This document shows positions 29,903 through 38,602 of a stretch of DNA of 64,000 bases, in pieces. Where the stretch lies: NCBI RefSeq assembly GCF_000162575.1, contig NZ_CM000776.2, positions 872,950 to 936,949 on the forward strand. The letters run 5' to 3'. Source of the stretch: Helicobacter canadensis MIT 98-5491. GTDB taxonomy: Bacteria; Campylobacterota; Campylobacteria; Campylobacterales; Helicobacteraceae. Every line of letters begins with the position of its first letter. The first letter of the stretch is position 1. Below the pieces are notes generated by a model. It had not been told where the DNA came from. It made no database searches and worked only from the letters and a program-made list of their open reading frames with translations. A program made the position numbers and the translations under genes.

Positions 29903-29914
29903 GAGTTATGGGCA

Positions 29915-30307
29915 GTGAATTTTAATTGGGAGGAAAATCCAGAACTTAATATTACTCCATTGGTTGATATTATGCTGGTTTTGTTAGCTATTTTAATGGT
30001 AACAGCACCAGTGATTGTATATCAAGAAGAGATTGCTTTGCCTCAAGGTTCTAAAACAAGCAAGATTCAAGAAGATTCTAAGATTGAAATTCGCGTTGAT
30101 TCTCAAAGGAAAATTTACTTAAAAGATGATATTTTAGATTTTAGAAGTTTTCCTGATGCCTTTATTGTTTTTGCTAATGGATATGATAGAAACACGCAAG
30201 TTTATATTAGAGCGGATAAAAATCTTAAATACGATGATGTGATTTTCATTTTAAAAATTGCCAAACAAAGCGGTTTTAGCAGAGTTTCATTAGTTACTGA
30301 TGGATAG
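29915..30307 (+). CDS. exbD: ExbD/TolR proton channel protein
   Basis: 130 residues with one N-terminal membrane helix; ITPLVDIMLVLLAILMV includes the conserved Asp that carries protons. The rest is a periplasmic domain. The start is a GTG at 29915, nine bases after AGGAG; an ATG at 29908 is out of frame and stops after five codons. It overlaps the next gene by eight bases. Confidence 0.9.
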   Translation: MNFNWEENPELNITPLVDIMLVLLAILMVTAPVIVYQEEIALPQGSKTSKIQEDSKIEIRVDSQRKIYLKDDILDFRSFPDAFIVFANGYDRNTQVYIRADKNLKYDDVIFILKIAKQSGFSRVSLVTDG

Positions 30308-31052
30308 AATATTTTTTCTTTTTTTAAGTGGTGTTGTTGCCATTTTTACTTATTTGTTAGTTGTTGGGATATTTTTATGGCATTTTTATGCTTCTAAGGA
30401 ATCGCCAAAGCAATACACAACTTATAAGGAAACAAGTTTTAGCGTCGCGTTGATTGAAGAAAAGAGGGAGGTTCCAAAAAAAAATAATCAAACTCCAAAA
30501 AATAAAGAGCAAGAAAAAGCAAAAGAGATTCCCATTAAAGAAGAAAATGCTTCAAGAACTGCAAATGTGGGCTTGGGTATTAATAATTTATTCCAGCAAG
30601 TTGAAGCCAAAAGAGAAGTTCCAAAAGAAGCTTTGAAGCCACAAAGTCAAAATGATAAAATAGCAAGACGCAAAAAGGCTTTGGAGAGTATGCAAAAAAG
30701 AGAAGATAATCTAAAAGAAAATATTGAAAAAATCGTTTCTAATCTTGAAATAAAAAAAACAATGGGATTTTTAGCTCCAAAAGGGGAATATGATGAATTT
30801 TATGCAAAAGTGCAAGAAATTTTGTATGAAAATTGGAATCCAATACAAACGCAAAATGAAAATCGTGCAGAGATACAAATCACTATTGATTGGCAGGGAA
30901 AATTTTCTTATAAGATTGTAAAATTATCAGGAAATTTAGAATTTGATAAAGCTTTGCAAGAGTTTTTAGATATAATGCAAAACAAAGAATTTCCAAAGTA
31001 TGAGGGCGGAGATTCAACTAATATTATTGTAACTTTTAAAACAGAGGTGTAA
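30300..31052 (+). CDS. TolA/TonB-like energy transduction protein
   Basis: 250 residues: an N-terminal membrane anchor (about 5-28), a long Lys/Glu/Pro-rich charged spacer (about 50-150) and a C-terminal domain (about 170-250) with YAKVQEILYENWNP and VKLSGNLEFDKALQEFL, which looks like the TonB/TolA C-terminal fold. It should span the periplasm and pass motion from the ExbB/ExbD motor to the outer membrane. Its place just before tolB and pal favours a TolA role. Confidence 0.8.
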   Translation: MDRIFFLFLSGVVAIFTYLLVVGIFLWHFYASKESPKQYTTYKETSFSVALIEEKREVPKKNNQTPKNKEQEKAKEIPIKEENASRTANVGLGINNLFQQVEAKREVPKEALKPQSQNDKIARRKKALESMQKREDNLKENIEKIVSNLEIKKTMGFLAPKGEYDEFYAKVQEILYENWNPIQTQNENRAEIQITIDWQGKFSYKIVKLSGNLEFDKALQEFLDIMQNKEFPKYEGGDSTNIIVTFKTEV

Positions 31053-32333
31053 ATGAAAAAGATTTGTTTTTTGTTTTTAATGAGTTTGAGTTTTGTTTTT
31101 GCCAATCAAAATATTGATGCAACTTTAGAGGTTGTTAAAAAATTTGGTAATCTTCCTAATATTTTAGTGCAATACACAGGTAAAGATTATAATCAAAGAG
31201 AATATACATTAAAAGTCTTTAAAATGTTGATTGCCGATTTAAAGGTTACTGGGCATTTTGCGGTGCAAGAGGGCGAAGGGCTTTCTGGAGCTATGGCAAT
31301 TAATTTTGATGAGTATCGAAAGTCTAAAGTGGATTTAGTGGCAAATGTTAGTGCAGAAGTGATCCGAGATGGATTGATTGTGAATTTGCAACTTTATGAT
31401 GTCAATGCGGGGAATTTAGTTTTAAATAAAGAGTATAAAAGCAGTCAGTTACCTGCATATCCTTTTTTGGCTCATAAATTAGCAGTGGATATTAATGATT
31501 ATATCAAAGCACCAAGTGTAGATTGGATGCAAAGAATGGTAGTTGTTTCCTATTATACAAAATCAGGTGAAAGTGAGATTATTTCTAGTGATTATACATT
31601 GACTTATAAGAATACCCTTATTAGTGGTGGATTAAATATTTTCCCCAAATGGGCTAATGAAGAACAAAGTGCTTTTTATTATACGAAATATTTAGATAAG
31701 CCTACGCTTTTTAAATTTGACTTGATTACAGGGGAGAATAAGCAGATTCTTAGTAGTGAGGGTATGTTAGTAGCCTCTGATGTGAGTAAAGATTCTAATA
31801 GGCTATTATTGACCATGGCTCCTAATGAGCAGGCTGATATTTATCTCTATGATTTGTCTAATGGTACATTAAAAAAATTAACCAATTATCGCGGAATTGA
31901 TGTAAGTGCAAATTTTATTGAAGATGAAAAGCGTGTAATGTTTATTTCAGATCGCTTAGGTTATCCTAATGTGTTTGCGATTTCTGTTGATGGTGAGAGT
32001 GCAGGAAGTGTAGAGCAGATGGTTTTTCATGGAAGAAACAATAATGCAGCAAATGCTTATGGAAATTATATCGTGTATTCAAGCAGAGAAACAAGCGAAG
32101 AATTTGGGAGTAATACCTTTAATCTCTATCTCGTTTCTACTAAAAGTGATTTTATTAGAAGATTGAGCGCCAATGGTGTTAATCAATTGCCGCGCTTTGC
32201 AAAAGATGGAGAAACAATTATGTATATTAAGCACGAAAACAACCAAAGTGCTTTGGGTATTATTCGTTTAAATTATAATAAAACTCTATTATTTCCACTT
32301 CGTGGAGGCATTATTCAATCAATAGATTGGTAA
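31053..32333 (+). CDS. tolB: Tol-Pal system protein TolB
   Basis: 426 residues with a signal peptide (about 1-17), an N-terminal domain and a C-terminal beta-propeller with WD-like PD40 repeats (for example NIFPKWANEEQSAFYYTKY, DLITGENKQIL, YPNVFAISVDGES). TolB is periplasmic and binds Pal and TolA for outer-membrane constriction at division. It begins directly after the TolA-like gene and has GAGG upstream. Confidence 0.93.
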   Translation: MKKICFLFLMSLSFVFANQNIDATLEVVKKFGNLPNILVQYTGKDYNQREYTLKVFKMLIADLKVTGHFAVQEGEGLSGAMAINFDEYRKSKVDLVANVSAEVIRDGLIVNLQLYDVNAGNLVLNKEYKSSQLPAYPFLAHKLAVDINDYIKAPSVDWMQRMVVVSYYTKSGESEIISSDYTLTYKNTLISGGLNIFPKWANEEQSAFYYTKYLDKPTLFKFDLITGENKQILSSEGMLVASDVSKDSNRLLLTMAPNEQADIYLYDLSNGTLKKLTNYRGIDVSANFIEDEKRVMFISDRLGYPNVFAISVDGESAGSVEQMVFHGRNNNAANAYGNYIVYSSRETSEEFGSNTFNLYLVSTKSDFIRRLSANGVNQLPRFAKDGETIMYIKHENNQSALGIIRLNYNKTLLFPLRGGIIQSIDW

Positions 32334-32370
32334 AGCTTTATATTTTATAGCACTTTAGTAAAAAATATGC

Positions 32371-32376
32371 TACAAT
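32371..32376 (+). promoter_or_regulatory. Extended -10 promoter of pal
   Basis: TATGCTACAAT in the 76-base gap between tolB and pal; the hexamer is TACAAT, 33 bases before the ATG, with TAGGGAGA as ribosome site. This would give pal extra transcription, fitting an abundant lipoprotein. Confidence 0.5.
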
Positions 32377-32409
32377 GCTTTGTTATTTTAATTATAGGGA
32401 GAGAATTCT

Positions 32410-32934
32410 ATGAAAAAAAGTTTAGTTTTTGGGTCTTTAGTAGCTGCATTATTAATGGTTGGTTGTAGCCAAAAAAGCGGTAACGTAGGCACAAGTAGTG
32501 CGCAAGATTCTACTGCAAATCAAGGTGTTTCTCAAGGCTATGTAGGTGGTCGAGATAATTTTGTTAATTTAGAAGAAAGAATTCAATATGTAGAAGGTGG
32601 TTTGCAAAATGTCTTTTTTAACTTTGATCAATTTGTTATCCGTGCAGATATGCAAAATGTAGTGGATAATGATGCTAATGTTTTAAAAGATGTAAGTGCG
32701 GCACCTTTAAGTGTAAGAGTTGAAGGAAACACTGATGAGTGGGGAACTGATGAATATAATTATGCATTGGGCTTAAAAAGAGCAGTTGCGGTTAAAGAAG
32801 CTTTAGTGGCAAAAGGTGTAAGTGAGAGCAAGATTGTGCTTGTAAGCTATGGAGAAAGTAAGCCTACTTGCACGCAAAAAACTCGAGAATGTTGGGCAGA
32901 GAATAGAAAAGTAACTTTTAAAATGTTGCCATAA
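32410..32934 (+). CDS. pal: Peptidoglycan-associated lipoprotein Pal
   Basis: 174 residues. Lipobox LMVGC with the lipid-bearing Cys at 19, a short linker, then an OmpA-like domain (FNFDQFVIRADM, VEGNTDEWGTDEYNYALGLKRA) that binds peptidoglycan. Orthologue of the Omp18/PalA antigen of Campylobacter and Helicobacter. A pair of cysteines near the C-terminus (PTCTQKTRECW) may form a disulfide. Confidence 0.96.
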   Translation: MKKSLVFGSLVAALLMVGCSQKSGNVGTSSAQDSTANQGVSQGYVGGRDNFVNLEERIQYVEGGLQNVFFNFDQFVIRADMQNVVDNDANVLKDVSAAPLSVRVEGNTDEWGTDEYNYALGLKRAVAVKEALVAKGVSESKIVLVSYGESKPTCTQKTRECWAENRKVTFKMLP

Positions 32935-32949
32935 TTTCGGAGAAAATGC

Positions 32950-33834
32950 TTGCAAAAACAGATTTGTGTAAGTTTAGTATTAATTAATTTTCTTTTAGCG
33001 CAAGAACCATCAGCTTTTAATGCTGGTGGCGATACTCCAATGAAGACCAAGGAGCAAATTTTAGATGAAAAACTTTTTAATCTTTCTGCTAAAGTAAAAG
33101 ATATTGAAGTATCGCAAGAGGGCTTAAAAAGTGTTTTTGAGGGGCAACTTCAAAGAATCCAAGAAGTTTCTCGCCAATTAAATACGCGTATTAATGATAA
33201 TAATGCAACGATAATGAGCATAAAAGAGCATATGGAAACAAATTTTTCTACGCAAAATGAAAATATTCAAAAGTTGCAAGAAAGCATTACAGCACTTGGA
33301 GAGTTGATTCAAAAGGTTGATACGCAGACTAAAGCTGAAATTGATGTGATAAAAAAAATGCTTTTAGATGAAACACAGCAGGAAAATAAAATAGAAGCAA
33401 AAGAAGTTAAAAAAAATGCTTCCAATGCAAGTAAGCAGATAGATAATGGTAAAACTGCAGAAAAGCTAAAAGATAAGCCATTAGCAGAGGTATTTGCAGA
33501 AGGAGAAAAATTACTAGAGCAAAAGGAATATAAACTTGCAAGTGAGTATTTGCAAAAGGCAGTAGAAGGACACTATAAGCCTGCTCGAGGGAATTATTTG
33601 TTAGGAGAATCTGCTTTTTATCAAAAAAAATATGAAGATGCAATTTATTATTATAAAGTTAGTGCGGAACGCTATGATAAAGCAGATTATATGCCATTAT
33701 TGATGTTGCATACCGCACAAGCTTTTGAAAAAATAAACAATAAAGAAAATGCCTTGAAATTTTTGGAATCCTTGGTAGTGCTTTATCCAGATTCCAAAGA
33801 AGCACAAGAAGCAAAAAAACTTTTATCTAAATAA
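32950..33834 (+). CDS. cpoB: CpoB/YbgF-like Tol-Pal associated TPR protein
   Basis: 294 residues starting at a TTG (32950): this frame gives a convincing signal peptide (QKQICVSLVLINFLLA), while the nearby ATG at 32946 is in another frame that stops after 13 codons. Next comes a coiled coil (about 40-140) and C-terminal TPR repeats (about 170-290, with YLQKAVEGHYKPARGNYLLGES). CpoB coordinates Tol with cell-wall synthesis. CGGAGA lies six bases before the TTG. Confidence 0.85.
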   Translation: MQKQICVSLVLINFLLAQEPSAFNAGGDTPMKTKEQILDEKLFNLSAKVKDIEVSQEGLKSVFEGQLQRIQEVSRQLNTRINDNNATIMSIKEHMETNFSTQNENIQKLQESITALGELIQKVDTQTKAEIDVIKKMLLDETQQENKIEAKEVKKNASNASKQIDNGKTAEKLKDKPLAEVFAEGEKLLEQKEYKLASEYLQKAVEGHYKPARGNYLLGESAFYQKKYEDAIYYYKVSAERYDKADYMPLLMLHTAQAFEKINNKENALKFLESLVVLYPDSKEAQEAKKLLSK

Positions 33835-33849
33835 TTTAAGGAGAATTTT

Positions 33850-34365
33850 ATGATAGAAAAAAATCAAGTTGTGAGTATCGAATATGAAGTAAGAGAAAAT
33901 GGAAAAGAGGCGGTTTTGGATTCTAATATTGGCGGTAAGCCTTTAGAATTTATTATGGGTGCTGGAGAGATTATCAAAGGACTTGAGGAAGCGGTTGCAG
34001 AAATGTCTGTAGGTGATAAAAAACAGGTTATTATTGCTCCTGTTAATGCCTATGGTGAATACATTTCTGATTATGTTCAAGAAGTTCCAAGAGATCAATT
34101 TACAGGTATTGATTTACAAGAAGGTATGACACTTTTTGGACAAGGAGAAAATGGTCAAACTGTGCAAGTGGTTGTAAAAGGCTTTAACGATGAAGTGGTT
34201 ATGGTGGACTATAACCATCCTTTAGCAGGAAAAGAATTGGATTTTTCTGTAACAATTCTTGGTGTAAGAATGGCTACAGAAAAGGAATTAACTTATGGAT
34301 TGCATCATCAAGAACAACATGGTCAAGGTGGCGGTTGTTGTGGTGGAGGATGTGGTTGTCACTAG
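33850..34365 (+). CDS. slyD: SlyD-type FKBP peptidyl-prolyl isomerase
   Basis: 171 residues: an FKBP domain split by the IF chaperone insertion (VNAYGEYISDYVQEVPRDQF), and from about residue 150 a metal-binding tail rich in His and Cys (HHQEQH, then CCGGGCGCH). SlyD folds proteins and delivers nickel, in Helicobacter for hydrogenase and, where present, urease. The tail is short but cysteine-dense. Confidence 0.94.
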   Translation: MIEKNQVVSIEYEVRENGKEAVLDSNIGGKPLEFIMGAGEIIKGLEEAVAEMSVGDKKQVIIAPVNAYGEYISDYVQEVPRDQFTGIDLQEGMTLFGQGENGQTVQVVVKGFNDEVVMVDYNHPLAGKELDFSVTILGVRMATEKELTYGLHHQEQHGQGGGCCGGGCGCH

Positions 34366-34397
34366 AAAATTAAGTCTTCAAAAAAAAAGGCTAAGTA

Positions 34398-35531
34398 GTG
34401 GATTATTCCTATGCCTATACGCATTCAAAGATAGATTTTTACTTCAAGCAAAGTTCGCGTGATTTTGTTGTCGAAGAGATTCCTCTCTATCCCTTTGATG
34501 GAGAGGGAGCACATTGGGTTGTTAAGATTCGTAAAAAAAACTTTACAACTTTTGAGCTCATTAAATTTTTTTCTTCTTATTTTGGAATCAAGTCTAGTGA
34601 GATTGGTTATGCGGGGTTAAAAGATAAAAATGCATTAACAATTCAATATCTTAGTTTGCCAAAACATCTTTTAAACCAAAAACTTTTAGAAAATTTTAAT
34701 CACACAGAAATTAAGATTTTAGATATTACTAAGCATTGCAATAAAATTAAAATAGGGCATTTAAAAGGAAATAAATTTTTTATAAGGCTTAAAAAGCTAG
34801 ATAAATTGAATTATCAAAAAATGCAACAAGTTGTTGATAAAATTAAAAAATTTGGGATACCAAACTATTTTAGTTATCAGCGTTTTGGAAAAACTTTGGA
34901 TAATTATTTATTAGGACAAGAAATTGTCAATGGTAAAAGAAAGATACGTGATAAAAAAATGCAAAATTTTTTTATTAGTGCGTATCAAAGTCATCTTTTT
35001 AATGAATGGTTATCATTAAGAATTAAGCTTTCTCATTTAATTGAGAAAATTGATTCAAAAGAAATTTATAAGGCTTTGAGTTTGCAATTTGAAAATGAAG
35101 CAATACCACAAGTTTTTTTAGATAAAGAATATTGTAAAACTTTAAAGCAACAGGAACATTTTTTTAAACTCTTCAATGGGGATTATTTGTGTCATTATCC
35201 TTTTGGCAAAAATTTTCTCACTCAAGAAGAAACAATTATAAAAGATTCTCAAAGATTCATAGAAAAAGATATTGTTCCAACAGGGTTATTAAGTGGATCA
35301 AAAGTCCAAATATCAGAAAAAGAAGCAGGATTTTTTGAGAATCTTTTTGTGGATAATAAAATCAAAAGTGTTGGTCAAAGGCGATATGCTTGGATTTTTC
35401 CAGAAAATTTAACTTTGTCTTACAAAGAAGAGGAAGCGCAAGGTGAATTAGAATTTTTCTTACCTAAAGGGGCGTATGCTACTAATTTATTGAGAGAATT
35501 GGCACATAGCGAAATTATAGGAGAAGAATAA
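34398..35531 (+). CDS. truD: tRNA pseudouridine-13 synthase
   Basis: 377 residues, GTG start with AAAAAGG seven bases before. GYAGLKDKNALTIQ near residue 74 holds the catalytic Asp of TruD; NYFSYQRFGK is a second hallmark. It makes pseudouridine at tRNA position 13. TruD-htpX-folE is the same order as in H. pylori. The stop overlaps the htpX ATG by one base. Confidence 0.95.
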   Translation: MDYSYAYTHSKIDFYFKQSSRDFVVEEIPLYPFDGEGAHWVVKIRKKNFTTFELIKFFSSYFGIKSSEIGYAGLKDKNALTIQYLSLPKHLLNQKLLENFNHTEIKILDITKHCNKIKIGHLKGNKFFIRLKKLDKLNYQKMQQVVDKIKKFGIPNYFSYQRFGKTLDNYLLGQEIVNGKRKIRDKKMQNFFISAYQSHLFNEWLSLRIKLSHLIEKIDSKEIYKALSLQFENEAIPQVFLDKEYCKTLKQQEHFFKLFNGDYLCHYPFGKNFLTQEETIIKDSQRFIEKDIVPTGLLSGSKVQISEKEAGFFENLFVDNKIKSVGQRRYAWIFPENLTLSYKEEEAQGELEFFLPKGAYATNLLRELAHSEIIGEE

Positions 35532-36454
35532 TGTTTGATAAAATTATCCAAGAGAATCGTTTTAAAACTCAATGTGTGATTGTTCTTTATGTGGCTATTT
35601 TTATTATTATTGGCTTATTAGTGGATATTGTTCGGATAAATGCTAGTAGTCTCCTAGGTGGATTTTATGTTTTGATTACTTTTCAGAAGATACCCATTGT
35701 TACGCTTTGTTTGTTAGCAATAGCGTGTGGAATTGTTTTTTATACTATTCGCCATTTTAAAGGTATTTTATTGAGTGGAAATGAATATAAGGAGATTGTT
35801 AAAGGTTTTGAAGAGACTTTGCAAGAAAGAGAATTAAGTAAAATTTTAGATGAGTTGGTTAGAGAAGCTCGTTTAGATTTTAGACCTAAATTATATTTAA
35901 TGGATGCTCCTTTTATGAATGCTTTTGCAAGTGGTTGGAGTATGCATAATTCTCTTATTGCATTAACGACAACTTTGGTTAGGAATCTCAAAAGAGATGA
36001 AGTAAAGGCGGTTATGGCACACGAATTAAGTCATATTAGACATGGGGATATCCGCCTTACCCTTATGGTTGGGGTTTTAAGTAATATTATGCTTTTGGTA
36101 GTGAATTATGGAGTTTATATGTTTTTAGGAAATTCTCGAGAGAGAGGAGCAAATATGGCAAGAACTATTCTTATCGTTTTGCAATTTGTGTTACCCTTAT
36201 TAACGCTTGTTTTACAAATGTTTTTAAGTCGGAGTCGTGAATATATGGCTGATTCTGGAGCGGCTTATCTTATGGGAGATAGTATGCCAATGATTCGAGC
36301 ATTGCAAAAGATTAGCGGTAGTTATGTGCAGTCAGATTTTAGTAATGTTGATACAAATCCTACAAGATCGGCACTTTATATTGTTGGATTTAAAGAGATT
36401 TTTAGCACACATCCAAGTATTGAAAATCGCATCAAAGCTTTACTTGGAAAATAA
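35531..36454 (+). CDS. htpX: Membrane zinc metalloprotease HtpX
   Basis: 307 residues, four membrane segments. The zinc motif HELSH lies near residue 163, and the third ligand Glu is in SRSREYMADSGAA. HtpX is an M48 protease that clears damaged membrane proteins with FtsH. It overlaps truD by one base and is followed ten bases later by folE. Confidence 0.94.
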   Translation: MFDKIIQENRFKTQCVIVLYVAIFIIIGLLVDIVRINASSLLGGFYVLITFQKIPIVTLCLLAIACGIVFYTIRHFKGILLSGNEYKEIVKGFEETLQERELSKILDELVREARLDFRPKLYLMDAPFMNAFASGWSMHNSLIALTTTLVRNLKRDEVKAVMAHELSHIRHGDIRLTLMVGVLSNIMLLVVNYGVYMFLGNSRERGANMARTILIVLQFVLPLLTLVLQMFLSRSREYMADSGAAYLMGDSMPMIRALQKISGSYVQSDFSNVDTNPTRSALYIVGFKEIFSTHPSIENRIKALLGK

Positions 36455-36463
36455 AGGAAAATA

Positions 36464-37006
36464 ATGGAAGATTATATTAAAGCCTTTTTTGATCATATTG
36501 GAGAAGATAAAGAAAGAGAAGGATTGTTAGAGACTCCAAAACGCGTTATAAAAAGTTGGGAACATTTATATAGTGGATACAAAAGCGATCCTAAGGAAGT
36601 TTTGGGTAAATGTTTTAGCGATGGGGCTTGTGATGAAATGGTGGTTTTAAAAAATATTGAGTTTTATTCGGTGTGTGAGCATCATCTTTTGCCCTTTTTT
36701 GGAAAGATTTCTATTGGCTATATTCCTAATGCAAAAGTAGTTGGAATCTCTAAACTTGCAAGACTTGTGGAAGTGTTTTCAAGGCGATTACAAATTCAAG
36801 AAAAAATGACAGGGCAGATTGCTGATACAATTATGGAAGTCCTACAAGCTAAGGGAGCGATGGTGGTTGCAGAAGCACAACATATGTGTATGGTAATGCG
36901 TGGGGTAGAAAAGCAAAATAGTATGATGATAACAAGTGCTGTTCGGGGGCTTTTTAAAAGCGATCATCGCACAATAGAAGAGTTTATGGGGCATATACGC
37001 AATTAG
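36464..37006 (+). CDS. folE: GTP cyclohydrolase I
   Basis: 180 residues. [10 protein letters not shown] near residue 71 and the later cysteine in [16 protein letters not shown] supply the zinc ligands; [14 protein letters not shown] is conserved. It opens GTP to dihydroneopterin triphosphate, the first folate step, complementing folP earlier in the window. Confidence 0.97.
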   Translation: MEDYIKAFFDHIGEDKEREGLLETPKRVIKSWEHLYSGYKSDPKEVLGKCFSDGACDEMVVLKNIEFYSVCEHHLLPFFGKISIGYIPNAKVVGISKLARLVEVFSRRLQIQEKMTGQIADTIMEVLQAKGAMVVAEAQHMCMVMRGVEKQNSMMITSAVRGLFKSDHRTIEEFMGHIRN

Positions 37007-37031
37007 CTTAAAGTGCTAAAATCACTTTAAG
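37007..37031. terminator. Bidirectional terminator between folE and the convergent gene
   Basis: CTTAAAGTG and CACTTTAAG form a perfect 9-bp stem around a seven-base loop, starting right after the folE stop and covering the last codons of the minus-strand gene. A run of eight Ts follows on the plus side (after 37040). Confidence 0.65.
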
Positions 37032-37921
37032 GATGCATCAAATTTTTTTTGTAAGAAAAGTGGCTGATAAGATTGTTTGGCTTTCCTTAAGCCCTCAATC
37101 CCCAAATCCTCTTCGCGATTGACCAGTGCATAGTCTTTCCATTGGTGTGCTAGAAATTCACGATTAATAGCTTGATAAGCTCCTTGATATTCTGTATCTG
37201 CTTTTTCAATATGAATGACAATGGTGTTATCATTAAGTGGCTCTCCAAAACTAAAAGCAATGATTTTTTCATCAATGCGTAAGATTCCACCATCGAATTT
37301 TAAACGCTCTAGTGCTTTAAGTGATTCAATAATGCCAATGTATTCATTTTTTAAGCCATTGCTTGCATTATCACTAATTTTTCCAAACCATTCTTGATAA
37401 GTATTGATGAGAGTTTTTGCATTGTCTGGAGTTAAAGATTCATAGCTAAAATGATAGCGTTCTACAAAACGATTGAGATGCGTTTTTTTCTTGTGGTATT
37501 TTTTGCCTTTGAGTTCAATGAGTTCTGGAATTGAGTAAATATAATCACTCCTATCTTCGCGATAGGTAAAAACAAAAGTATTAGGCAAGAGTAATTCTAG
37601 CTCCTCTTTGTCTATTTTGCTTAGAGAGTGGATAGAAAAATCCAAACCATTTGCCTTGCAATGCGACATCATATCCAAAATACTTTGTTTTTTAGCTTCT
37701 AGATTGTTTTCTTTATGGAGGGGGTAAAAAATAAAAGGATTTTCATTGGGATATTGGGTTTTAATAATAAGGCAATCATTAAGAATAATATAGCTAATGT
37801 GTCGTGAATAATGCCATAAATAAAGGTTTGTGAAAGTTAAATCTGAAACAAGAATTTTATTATTTGCAAAGAAGCTATCAAAAGTTTCTTTGTCTTCAAT
37901 ACCAATTGGTTTCCATTGCAT
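37022..37921 (-). CDS. DUF2156 family protein (acyltransferase-like)
   Basis: 299 residues, cytoplasmic, resembling DUF2156, which has the tandem GNAT fold found in the catalytic part of phosphatidylglycerol lysyltransferase and in FemX-like proteins. Features include KGKKYHKKKTHLNRF near the middle and IAFSFGEPLNDNTIVIHIEKAD and NREEDLGIEGLRKAK at the C-terminus. It lacks the membrane domain of MprF, so lipid lysinylation is not assured. It is last in a minus-strand flagellar cluster, 42 bases after the preceding small gene. Confidence 0.75.
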   Translation of the reverse strand: MQWKPIGIEDKETFDSFFANNKILVSDLTFTNLYLWHYSRHISYIILNDCLIIKTQYPNENPFIFYPLHKENNLEAKKQSILDMMSHCKANGLDFSIHSLSKIDKEELELLLPNTFVFTYREDRSDYIYSIPELIELKGKKYHKKKTHLNRFVERYHFSYESLTPDNAKTLINTYQEWFGKISDNASNGLKNEYIGIIESLKALERLKFDGGILRIDEKIIAFSFGEPLNDNTIVIHIEKADTEYQGAYQAINREFLAHQWKDYALVNREEDLGIEGLRKAKQSYQPLFLQKKFDASLK

Positions 37922-37963
37922 TGTAATTCCTTAGTTTTAAAAGAGAAATTTTAATACAAAGAA

Positions 37964-38215
37964 TTAAAAAGATAAATTAAGTTTTTGCACTCTTTCTTGT
38001 TTAGGTAAGAAATTTTTAGTTTGCTTGAGTTTTCGCATTTCTTCAGCAAGTTTAGCTTTTTGAGCGCGTGCGTATTCTCCAATTTGCTCTAAAACCGCTA
38101 AAGCCTCAAACATTTCATCGCGAGTTTTTAAAACAGGAGTATTTGCCATTAATTCTGTAATTTTTGCATCATTTCTATTGAGATATGCTACTTTAAGTTC
38201 ATTAAGCCAATTCAT
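37964..38215 (-). CDS. Small helical protein downstream of fliS (possible flagellar chaperone)
   Basis: 83 residues, all helical and charged. It overlaps fliS by 14 bases. Genes in this position in other bacteria often encode FliT, the FliD export chaperone, and a similar small gene follows fliS in H. pylori. I see no decisive FliT motif, so the assignment rests on position and size. Confidence 0.6.
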   Translation of the reverse strand: MNWLNELKVAYLNRNDAKITELMANTPVLKTRDEMFEALAVLEQIGEYARAQKAKLAEEMRKLKQTKNFLPKQERVQKLNLSF

Positions 38216-38582
38216 TTTGATTCACCTCTTTCCATGCTTCAAGTAAGCCTTTAGCGACCTTGATAACAATGTCAATTTTTTCTTTACTATTTTCCATATT
38301 TGCTTGGGTTAAAAGTTTAATTTGATGAGTGTAAAGCCCCGTTAGATAATGGGCAACTTGCCCACCTTTTTCATAATCCAAAGAATTGAGAAGTTCTACA
38401 AAAATATCTGTTGTGCGATTGATATAATAAATTTTCTTCTCAATATCATTTGCATCAATACATCTTTTTGCCATTGAAGCAAAACGCAAAATGCCCTCAT
38501 AAAGCATCTCAACTAATTTTGCTGGTGATTCGACAGCAACAGAGTTTTGTTGATAAGAACTATAAGCCAAATTACCTTTCAT
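38202..38582 (-). CDS. fliS: Flagellin export chaperone FliS
   Basis: 126 residues, four-helix FliS type: YQQNSVAVESPAKLVEMLYEGILRF at the N-terminal third and RTTDIFVELLNSLDYEKGG in the middle. FliS binds the flagellin C-terminus to stop premature polymerisation. It sits 20 bases downstream of fliD. Confidence 0.95.
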   Translation of the reverse strand: MKGNLAYSSYQQNSVAVESPAKLVEMLYEGILRFASMAKRCIDANDIEKKIYYINRTTDIFVELLNSLDYEKGGQVAHYLTGLYTHQIKLLTQANMENSKEKIDIVIKVAKGLLEAWKEVNQNELA

Positions 38583-38602
38583 TATCTAACCTTTAAACTT
38601 TT

